This document shows, in pieces, positions 53,716 to 60,506 of a stretch of DNA of 60,506 nt (position 1 is its first letter; each line of letters begins with the position of its first letter). This DNA comes from Bacillota bacterium (lineage in GTDB: Bacteria > Bacillota > Clostridia > Lachnospirales > Bianqueaceae), in assembly GCA_017442535.1 (NCBI GenBank), contig JAFRZL010000004.1, positions 1 through 60,506 of the forward strand, in the 5' to 3' direction. The position numbers and the translations under genes are program-made. Below the pieces are notes generated by a model. That model saw only the letters and a list, made by a program, of their open reading frames with translations, ran no database searches and was not told the origin of the DNA.

Positions 53716-54643
53716 AGACCTTCTGCAGCGAATCCGCGAACAGGTGAGACAGGTTTTTGTCGGATCCGAGGACTCTCTGAACCTGATGCTCACCGCCCTG
53801 GTCTGCGGCGGGCATGTTCTGATCGAGGATGTCCCGGGACTCGGCAAGACGACGCTTGTCTCTTCTTTTGCTAAAACACTGGGATTATCCTTCGCGCGGA
53901 TTCAATTCACGCCGGACGTGCTTCCGGCGGATATTACCGGCTATACCCTTTATAATATAGCGACGGGAGAGAAAGAAGTTCACAGGGGGCCCGTCTTTCA
54001 TCAGGTTTTGCTGGCGGATGAGATCAACCGCACCGGTCCCAAGACGCAGTCCAGTCTGCTGGAGGCGATGCAGGAGCGTCAGGTGACGATCGACGGTGTG
54101 AGCTATCCGCTGCCGGATCCGTTTATGGTGCTCGCGACACAGAATCCGGCCGATCTGGCGGGGACTTTCCCGCTGCCCGAGGCACAGCTGGACCGTTTTC
54201 TGATGCGGATCTCGCTGGGTTATCCCAGTCATTCCGATGAGCGCGAGATCCTGGAGCGCGGCATGCGCCAGGTGACGCCCGCACAGCTGGAGCCCGTCAT
54301 GGTTCCGGAAGATCTGGAAGCGCTCCGTGCAGAATACGCGGAGGTGCACTGTTCCCAGGCGCTGGTCGATTATATTATCAATCTGGCGGATGCGACCCGG
54401 CATCATCCGCAGATTTCACTTGGAATCAGTCCGCGCGGATCCCTCGCGCTGCTGAATGCCTGCCGGGCCTATGCCATGATCCGGGGACGCGATTACGTCC
54501 AGCCGGATGATGTGCAGCAAATTCTGGAACCGGTCTGGGTGCACCGTCTGGTGCTGCAGTCTCAGGCGCTGTTCAAACAGCTGACTCCCGCACTGGTACT
54601 GAGAGAAATCATGAGGGAGCTGCCGATACCATCCACTTTCTGA
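53705..54643 (+). CDS. MoxR-family AAA+ ATPase
   Basis: 312 residues. Walker A is EDVPGLGKTTL, Walker B LLADEINRTGPKTQSSLLEAM; sensor residues follow in LATQNPADLAGTFPLPEAQLDRF. MoxR ATPases act as chaperones for partners that often include DUF58 and transglutaminase proteins, both encoded directly downstream. The ATG at 53705 overlaps the gerW stop by 11 bp, with only a weak ribosome site, which suggests translational coupling. Confidence 0.93.
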   Translation: MSNKDLLQRIREQVRQVFVGSEDSLNLMLTALVCGGHVLIEDVPGLGKTTLVSSFAKTLGLSFARIQFTPDVLPADITGYTLYNIATGEKEVHRGPVFHQVLLADEINRTGPKTQSSLLEAMQERQVTIDGVSYPLPDPFMVLATQNPADLAGTFPLPEAQLDRFLMRISLGYPSHSDEREILERGMRQVTPAQLEPVMVPEDLEALRAEYAEVHCSQALVDYIINLADATRHHPQISLGISPRGSLALLNACRAYAMIRGRDYVQPDDVQQILEPVWVHRLVLQSQALFKQLTPALVLREIMRELPIPSTF

Positions 54644-54644
54644 T

Positions 54645-55820
54645 ATGAAGATCTATCGGATAGCCTTTTACGGACTGATGGCAGGAGCGCTCGGATATGC
54701 GCTCTACAGCGGCAACCGCCTGGCATGGCTGATCTTCTGCCTGCAGTTCTGCACTGTTTTGACTGCAGCGGTTTTTAACCTTTGGACGGTCATTAACTTT
54801 ACCTATCTGCAGCAGCTTGCGCCGCAGCGCGGAGAAAAAGGGCAGACGGCACAGCTGCATTTGGAGATCGATAACGAGAAGTTTTTTCCCTTTACCCATA
54901 TGCGGATCCGCGTGGAAGCGATTCTGCCGGAGGAGAGCCAGGATCTTCTGATCAACCTTGCGCCGCAGGAGCAGCTGATCCGTGATTACGAGATCACGCT
55001 TCCTTATCGCGGAGAATTTAAAGTCGGTATGACCCGAATGGATTTTCAGGATCTGTTCGGGATTATTCCTATGCATATCGATATGCGCTGGCTTTCCTAC
55101 TACCGACAGTCCTCGATCACGGTATATCCCAGGGTATTGCATCTGAGCCTGACGCCTCATGCAGGCAAGGCGATTGCGGGTACGGGCAATCGTTTGTACC
55201 GGCGGGAAGGGCATGATGAGCTTTCGCATCTGAAAGCGTATCAGCCCGGGGATCCGGCGTCACGGATCCACTGGAAGGCTTCCGTCAAAATGCGTTCCCT
55301 CTATACCCGCGCCGATCAGGAGGCCTCAGGAGAATCCTGCCTGATCATTCTGGATACCCGCACACCGGCCGGGGAGCGGATCAAACAGGAGGACCGCCTG
55401 GTCGAATGCGCCACGGCTCTCAGCTATGCCTATCTGGAAAGACATGATTTTACCAGGATTGCTTCTGGCAATCCTTCATTTGCGGATCCTGAGGGACAGT
55501 CCGACCTGCAGAATTTCACGGTCTGGAGGGAATGGTTGGCTCTGGTTCCGTTTGAAAATACGACCGCGGAGAGTACGCTCGCAGCCCTGACCAAATATGA
55601 GAAAGAATTATCACCCGATCAGATCTATGTCCTCGGAGCCGAGGCGGATCCGCTGATTCTGGAATGGATGGACCGCGCAGCGGTTCCCACGGAATACTGG
55701 GTCGCCGCCAAGCTCCCCGAAGAAGCTTTGTATGTTCCGGGCAATGTCCGGCTGGCTTCCTTCGAAGATCAGGATCTGCTGTTTTTTATGCAGACCCAGT
55801 TGGGAGGGCCTAACGCATGA
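54645..55820 (+). CDS. DUF58 membrane protein
   Basis: 391 residues: two N-terminal membrane helices (about 5-45), a beta region, and the DUF58 core GHDELSHLKAYQPGDPASRIHWKASVKM, followed by a von-Willebrand-A-like part (CLIILDTR). It begins one base after the moxR stop and forms the usual MoxR-DUF58-transglutaminase trio. The partners probably act together on cell-envelope proteins; the details are unknown. Confidence 0.9.
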   Translation: MKIYRIAFYGLMAGALGYALYSGNRLAWLIFCLQFCTVLTAAVFNLWTVINFTYLQQLAPQRGEKGQTAQLHLEIDNEKFFPFTHMRIRVEAILPEESQDLLINLAPQEQLIRDYEITLPYRGEFKVGMTRMDFQDLFGIIPMHIDMRWLSYYRQSSITVYPRVLHLSLTPHAGKAIAGTGNRLYRREGHDELSHLKAYQPGDPASRIHWKASVKMRSLYTRADQEASGESCLIILDTRTPAGERIKQEDRLVECATALSYAYLERHDFTRIASGNPSFADPEGQSDLQNFTVWREWLALVPFENTTAESTLAALTKYEKELSPDQIYVLGAEADPLILEWMDRAAVPTEYWVAAKLPEEALYVPGNVRLASFEDQDLLFFMQTQLGGPNA

Positions 55821-58102
55821 AAAAACAGTCTTGGGTGATCTTTTTGTTGGATCTGCTGACGGCCGCAGTGTTTACTCTGATGATCCTGCAGGTGCTTTTC
55901 CCGCAGATGGGGCACGAGGTGGGCTTTGGCTGGCAGCTGCTACTGATATTATTCTGGTGTGCGATCCTCGCGGCAGGCTATCTGAAACCCTGGCTGCCGC
56001 CCACGATTCTGCTGGTTCCGGTTGCACTGGTCTGGTTCTTTGCCTGGATCGGCGGCCATGTGGAGGAGGTAAGGGCGACATGGCAGGGCTTTTTCAGCTG
56101 GGCCTTTATGGAGATGATGCCAAAGGGGTCGCCTTATGATACCTGGTTTACGCACGTGCTTGTCTATTCGGGGATCATGCTTCCCATATTGCTGACTCTT
56201 ACACTTTTCTTCCATAATCTGTATTCACTGTGGGCGGCGACGCTGCTCGCGGTCGCTTGTTTTGTCGTACAGAGCCTTCTGCTGCCGGATCAGAGATGGC
56301 TGCTGCTCCTGCTGATCGCGGTCGGCATGCTCCTGTGCCTGGCACGCGGACATAAGGAAAGGCCGGATATCCGTATCCGTTCGCAGATTCTCGCCTGCGG
56401 CCTGCTCGTCCCCATCCTGCTCCTTGCCACGGTCATGACGCCCTCCAAAGACGGGGAACGTACTTCGCGTTTTGTACAGCGGATCGTCCATGACGTACAG
56501 GATCTCTGGGAATACTATGTGGGAGATCTGCCGGATCTGCCCATCGAATCCATGCGGCGCTCGCCCTGGATGCCTCAGGGAGACAGGCTTGGCGGCAATG
56601 TCGAATTGAAAGACACGCTGATCGCGGCGGTGGAGACACCCGCAGGCTTCCTGGTCCGCGGAGAAGTGATGGACGAATACACGGGGCATAGCTGGCGCGA
56701 TTCCAATCTGGTGGATAACGGGAGCTTCCGCTGGGGCAGCCCGCTTTGGGGAGGTATGCGCAGCGAAGCCATGGGGACGCAGCTGCCCAAGAAAAACCAG
56801 ACTCCTCAAGGGCTGACCGAACATTTGTGGCTCAGTCTGACTCATTCCCGTGTCCGCATGTCCATCCGTGATTTGAGCGCCTACCTGCCTTATCGCACCA
56901 GCCGCATCGAATTCTCGCAGGAGAAGGAGGATCTTTATTTCAATAAGCAGGGCGAGACTTCTTTCGGAGATTTGCCCTCCGTTCCCGTCCTGTATTTCAT
57001 GGATGCTGACACCTGGAACATCTATGATCCGCTTTTTGACCAGTGCATGCTGACCCTGGAGTCGATGGCCAAGGGCACGGATAAAGGATATGATGAAGCG
57101 GCGTCCGTCTGTCTGCAAGTCCCCGAGGACTTTCCGGAATGGATCGGATACCTGGTCAGTGACCTGACACGCGGCGCAGCAACTCCTTTTGAAAAAGCCC
57201 TCAGGCTGAGGGATTATCTGGAAAAACCGGAATTCAAATACACGCTGGAGCCCGGTGATCCTGATCCTGAGCTCGATTTCGTCGAAGAATTCCTGACCAA
57301 AAAACAGGGCTACTGTGTTTATTACGCGACAGCGCTTACCATGATGTGCCGGCTGGCCGGCATCCCCGCACGCTATGTCACCGGCTACGGAATGATTCAG
57401 GATTCCACGCAGACATACTTCCGGATCCTGCAGTGCACCGGCCATGCCTGGACCGAAATCTACCTGTCCCGGATCGGCTGGGTACCGTTGGACGCGCTTG
57501 GTGAAGCCGTTTTTATCCTGAATCAGCCGAATCACGAACCGACTCCGGTCAGGCCGCCTTCGGGCAAGCCTGCAGTACAGCCCGACGAAGAGGAGGAGGA
57601 AGAAGAGCCGGCGCCTGTGATTCCGAACGGAGGCCGCGGTTCCAAAAAGATTTCGTTTGGAGATTACTGGTGGGTCATTGCCCTTGTCCTCGCGGCTGCG
57701 GCCCTCTATCTGTGGGGGCAGCAGGCTTTAGACCGCCGCTACCGGCTGGAAAAAGTCACCGCCAGGTATCCTGACCTGACGGATGCCGTGGAGTATTATT
57801 TCAGAGACCTGATGCAGCAGCTTAAGTATTTCGGCATACGGCCGCAGGGGGGCGACACGCTCCTGACCTTCGGCGAGCGTGCTGAGCGCAGCAAACCTCC
57901 CGAGTGGGAGATGAAGATTTATCCGGTCTTTGAAACGATGGACCGACTGCGTTTCGGCGATAAAAAACCGTCCCGGGAAGAACTGGAAGAGATAGCGGAT
58001 CTTCATAACAGACTGGAGGGCAAGCTGCACAAATCCCTGGGCCGTGCAGGATATTTCTTCCGCCGCTTTGCGGCAGGATTCTGGCGAGGCTCCGGTTCTT
58101 AA
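55817..58102 (+). CDS. Transglutaminase-like membrane protein (TgpA type)
   Basis: 761 residues: six or so membrane helices in the first 210, an outside part, a transglutaminase core with the triad Cys500 (KKQGYCVYYATALTMM), His543 (TGHAWTEIYL) and Asp559 (WVPLDALG), a Glu/Pro linker, one more helix (about 620) and a C-terminal cytosolic DUF4129-like tail. It overlaps the DUF58 gene by 4 bp and ends the operon. Known relatives include TgpA of Pseudomonas. Protease or crosslinking activity cannot be chosen from sequence. Confidence 0.9.
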   Translation: MKKQSWVIFLLDLLTAAVFTLMILQVLFPQMGHEVGFGWQLLLILFWCAILAAGYLKPWLPPTILLVPVALVWFFAWIGGHVEEVRATWQGFFSWAFMEMMPKGSPYDTWFTHVLVYSGIMLPILLTLTLFFHNLYSLWAATLLAVACFVVQSLLLPDQRWLLLLLIAVGMLLCLARGHKERPDIRIRSQILACGLLVPILLLATVMTPSKDGERTSRFVQRIVHDVQDLWEYYVGDLPDLPIESMRRSPWMPQGDRLGGNVELKDTLIAAVETPAGFLVRGEVMDEYTGHSWRDSNLVDNGSFRWGSPLWGGMRSEAMGTQLPKKNQTPQGLTEHLWLSLTHSRVRMSIRDLSAYLPYRTSRIEFSQEKEDLYFNKQGETSFGDLPSVPVLYFMDADTWNIYDPLFDQCMLTLESMAKGTDKGYDEAASVCLQVPEDFPEWIGYLVSDLTRGAATPFEKALRLRDYLEKPEFKYTLEPGDPDPELDFVEEFLTKKQGYCVYYATALTMMCRLAGIPARYVTGYGMIQDSTQTYFRILQCTGHAWTEIYLSRIGWVPLDALGEAVFILNQPNHEPTPVRPPSGKPAVQPDEEEEEEEPAPVIPNGGRGSKKISFGDYWWVIALVLAAAALYLWGQQALDRRYRLEKVTARYPDLTDAVEYYFRDLMQQLKYFGIRPQGGDTLLTFGERAERSKPPEWEMKIYPVFETMDRLRFGDKKPSREELEEIADLHNRLEGKLHKSLGRAGYFFRRFAAGFWRGSGS

Positions 58103-58245
58103 ATAACACCTTAGTATTCCGTCCGGCGTGTATGTCGTTCAAAATATAATATCAGCATACAGCAGGACGCTGTGTTTACTGATACGTTAGAATCGAATCA
58201 CTTCAGACAACTTTTTCAACGCATGTTTAATTGTTAAACGTTTTT

Positions 58246-58285
58246 CCCCGGTTTTGGCATTGCCTAAACGCCGGGGCATTTTTAT
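58246..58285 (+). terminator. Terminator of the envelope/sporulation operon
   Basis: CCCCGG / CCGGGG outer stem with an inner GGCA / TGCC pairing and a T run. The 423-bp gap (58103-58525) also has a GTTTAA-TTG-TTAAAC palindrome at 58225-58239 and no gene that I can see. Confidence 0.75.
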
Positions 58286-58525
58286 AATAAACGAAAGGGT
58301 ATTTTTTGGCCTTCGGGGGAAAGGCTGTCTTTCCATTTTGAACAGAAAGCAGGATTGTTTATAGAACGGTTTACCCTGCCGGTCTGTTTGGGATTTAAGG
58401 TTTTTAGGGATGCCTTATTGTTTGCTCCGCATTTTTCATCAGGTGCCGGTCTAATGATCGAATGGGTCGGGTAATCTCTGCTGCGGATGGCATTTTTCGA
58501 TATTTCAGAGAGGAGGGAGTTCGTA

Positions 58526-60286
58526 ATGGATCAGTTGCGCTTTTTGGTGATTGCACCGACACAGGGAACCGCCGGCATGATTACGGATATTCTTCAGAAC
58601 CGTGATGATATTCAGGCGGATACTTTTGTGGCGGCTCAAGCAGAGGGAGTTGAGATCGCCCGGATCCATTTAGAGGATAACTATGACGCGGTGATTGCCT
58701 GGATGCCGACGGCCCAGATCATTCGTTCAACTTTTTCGATTCCTGTCATTGATATCCAGATTTCAACCTATGATATTCTCCAGGCGATCAAACTGGCGGA
58801 GCATTTTCAGGAATCCTTCGCACTGGTCGGATCGGAAGCCGTGACGGGCAATGCCCAGTTACTGCGCGAATTGCTGCAGGATAGCTGGGAGATTTACACC
58901 GTTGAGCATCTGAATGATTCCGAGGGGATCCTCAGGCAGATGAAGGAGCGGGGGATTCGTCTGGCCGTTACAGGCTTTTGCAAAGAGCTCCCTTGGCAGC
59001 AGTACGGCATCAAGACGGTGCAGATTACAACGAGTGAATCCAATTTGACCGAAGTACTCGACCGGGCGATCAAGAATGCCCAGCTCTTCCGGAGAGAACA
59101 TATCAAAACAGCCATCCTGGAAAAAGTGATTCAGGGCAGTCCCTACGAGACCGTTGTCTGCAACGAAAAAGGCGACTGGTTGTTTACCGGTCTTCAAACG
59201 ATCAAAGAGTCCTATGTCAGATCCTATATCAATCGTACGAGAAACCGCAGTTTCCAGGAAGGTACCTATTACAGATACGATGAGAGGGACAAGATGACTA
59301 TCCGCCATATCAAGGCGGAGGCCGGCGGACGCACCTATTACGCCTATTGCTTTATTAAGAAGGAACTGCCCTTCCTGGTCGTGAAGAACGGCATGAATGT
59401 GTATTCACGTGAAGAAGCGATGGATTTGTTCCTGACCCAGCAAAATGAAGTCGCCGCGAACTGGCGCAAGGTCGAAAAACACATGGATCAGATCGTCCGC
59501 TTTAACCTGCCGGTCATGATCATGGGCGAACGCGGCACCGGCAAAGAACAGCTTGCCGTCGCCTTTTTTGCCGAACGGGGCCTTGATGCGGTACAGTATG
59601 CCGCAATCGACTGCCATACGATCACGGATAAGATGTGGAATTATCTGATCAAAAACGAGGAATCCCCGCTGAACGAAAGCGGCTGGACTTTCCATTTCCG
59701 GGAGGTCGAAGAGCTGTCAGATACCCGCATCATGCAGCTTCTGACTATGATCAAGGACACATCAGCCTTTACACACAACCAGTTTATTTTTAGCTGCACA
59801 CTCAGAAAAGGCGTGGATTTTTCGGACTTTGTAGACAATCTGCAGGACGAGCTGAACTGCATCGTCCTGAACATACCGCCCATCCGTCAGCGCAAGGATG
59901 AAATAGAGCAGATCGCAGCGGTTTATCTGAATTCCTATAATGTAGAATTTGCCAAACAGGTCAGCGGCTTCACAGAAGAAGCCCTGGAGAGTATGAAAGC
60001 CTACTCCTGGCCCGGCAACCTGATCCAGTTCAAACGGATCCTGATGCAGCTGGTAAGGACATCTTCATCCGTCTATATCCAGAAAGAGGCTGTAGACAGA
60101 ATCCTTTTTGAAGAAAAACTGAATTATCCCCAAGGCATCGAAAGCCTGGACCTGACCAAAACCCTGGACGAAATCAACTACGACATCGCCCGCGCCGTCA
60201 CCGAACGCGTTGGCAACCAAGCCAAAGCCGCCCAACAACTCGGCATCTGCCGAACAACATTGTGGAGGATACTGAACCGCAAGTAA
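58526..60286 (+). CDS. PrpR_N-type regulator with degenerate AAA+ domain
   Basis: 586 residues. The N-terminal 190 match the PrpR_N sensor domain (FLVIAPTQGTAGMI, DAVIAWMPTAQIIR, GSEAVTGNAQLLR); a PAS-like part follows (about 200-300), then an AAA+ domain and a Fis-type helix-turn-helix (NQAKAAQQLGICRTTLWRIL). The AAA+ part keeps Walker A (GERGTGKE, 334-341), PPIRQRKDEI and SWPGN, but the GAFTGA loop that contacts sigma-54 is missing, and the Walker B region reads SGWTFHFREVEEL without the acidic pair. It probably works without sigma-54. The ATG at 58526 follows GAGGAGGGAG. Confidence 0.87.
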   Translation: MDQLRFLVIAPTQGTAGMITDILQNRDDIQADTFVAAQAEGVEIARIHLEDNYDAVIAWMPTAQIIRSTFSIPVIDIQISTYDILQAIKLAEHFQESFALVGSEAVTGNAQLLRELLQDSWEIYTVEHLNDSEGILRQMKERGIRLAVTGFCKELPWQQYGIKTVQITTSESNLTEVLDRAIKNAQLFRREHIKTAILEKVIQGSPYETVVCNEKGDWLFTGLQTIKESYVRSYINRTRNRSFQEGTYYRYDERDKMTIRHIKAEAGGRTYYAYCFIKKELPFLVVKNGMNVYSREEAMDLFLTQQNEVAANWRKVEKHMDQIVRFNLPVMIMGERGTGKEQLAVAFFAERGLDAVQYAAIDCHTITDKMWNYLIKNEESPLNESGWTFHFREVEELSDTRIMQLLTMIKDTSAFTHNQFIFSCTLRKGVDFSDFVDNLQDELNCIVLNIPPIRQRKDEIEQIAAVYLNSYNVEFAKQVSGFTEEALESMKAYSWPGNLIQFKRILMQLVRTSSSVYIQKEAVDRILFEEKLNYPQGIESLDLTKTLDEINYDIARAVTERVGNQAKAAQQLGICRTTLWRILNRK

Positions 60287-60293
60287 CGAGTGC

Positions 60294-60359
60294 ACACAAA
60301 AACCCACCCATGCCCGGACGCGTGCTCGCACGCAGCAGGGCATGGGTGGGTTTTTGTGT
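60294..60359 (+). terminator. Large terminator hairpin after the PrpR-type gene
   Basis: A 22-bp perfect stem (60294-60315 with 60338-60359; core ACCCACCCATGCCC / GGGCATGGGTGGGT), a second small stem GCGTGC / GCACGC inside the loop, and A and T runs. It is symmetric, so it could end transcription from both sides. The last 147 bases of the window are GC-rich with no gene that I can support. Confidence 0.88.
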
Positions 60360-60506
60360 ATATGAGAGACGCAGTACACGAGCGGCCAAGAGGGACGGAC
60401 TATAAGCTGTAGGACGGCCGGAAGGGCGGACAACAGCATGGAGGCCGGCCTAAGTGGCCGCGAGTGAACGAAAAGCGGCGCCCGCGGCCAGCGGCCGCGG
60501 CAAGCA

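Noticed and set aside
58246..58265. Sigma-54 (-24/-12) promoter before the PrpR-type gene
   Set aside because: TTGGCATTGCC has the right flavour, but the spacing between GG and GC is wrong and the bases form a terminator stem.
60360..60506. Start of a further gene at the right edge
   Set aside because: No ribosome site with a convincing frame; the stretch is GC-rich with small inverted repeats only.

Overview
The window reads as the chromosome of an anaerobic, Gram-positive, probably spore-forming member of the Clostridia (gut or rumen type). Supporting signs are a GC content that looks to be in the mid-50s, strong AGGAGG ribosome sites, sigma-A promoters with extended -10 boxes, an HPr with the regulatory Ser46, a GerW/YtfJ sporulation protein, a FakA/FakB/PlsX fatty-acid route, a Lit-like lipoprotein acyltransferase, an archaeal-type ProS and a GMP synthase made of the ATP-PPase part only. 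I cannot name the genus. I saw no rRNA, tRNA, phage, IS element or CRISPR array.

Layout. 1-2.3 kb: the end of an array of 16-bp palindromes, then ptsH-ptsI on the minus strand. 2.5-8.6 kb: a sucrose operon (GH13 amylosucrase-like enzyme, GH32 invertase, HAD phosphatase, PTS EIIBCA) divergent from ptsHI, with paired palindromic operator candidates between them. 8.7-18.7 kb: a lipoprotein, proS, pepF, an alpha/beta hydrolase, a NahK-like kinase, the guaA ATP-PPase, a second lipoprotein and an enolase-superfamily protein. 19-28.7 kb: gpmI, an SNF transporter, an SRAP protein, a dicarboxylate-type symporter with an extra N-terminal domain, a broken [FeFe]-hydrogenase-like gene with its 2Fe-2S partner, redox and aldo/keto proteins, and a variant peptide deformylase. 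28.8-34 kb, minus strand: fakA-degV-GNAT-plsX-DUF2500. 34.2-38 kb: a TetR regulator, then an MFS transporter with a GH36 enzyme.

39.7-45.4 kb is the most distinctive block: a five-gene operon that fits fermentative sulfoquinovose breakdown by the transaldolase (sulfo-TAL) route. It holds a YihQ-type sulfoquinovosidase, a sulfofructose transaldolase, a YihU-type sulfolactaldehyde reductase, a TauE exporter and an L-fucose-isomerase-like sulfoquinovose isomerase. Sulfoquinovosides would become fructose-6-phosphate for glycolysis, and the C3 sulfonate would be reduced to DHPS and exported. The sulfoquinovosidase carries Gln at the position of the sulfonate-binding Arg301 of E. coli YihQ, while all other pocket and catalytic residues align at a constant offset.

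45.5-50.5 kb: GlsB, an LTA-synthase-like enzyme, a second array of the same 16-bp palindrome in opposite orientation, and a divergent uronate-dehydrogenase-like / sugar-acid-dehydratase pair. 50.6-58.1 kb: a compact eight-gene operon for cell envelope and sporulation (zinc-ribbon protein, small protein, Lit, DUF2953, GerW, MoxR, DUF58, transglutaminase). 58.5-60.3 kb: a PrpR-type regulator whose AAA+ domain lacks the sigma-54 contact loop. The last 150 bases hold nothing I can assign.
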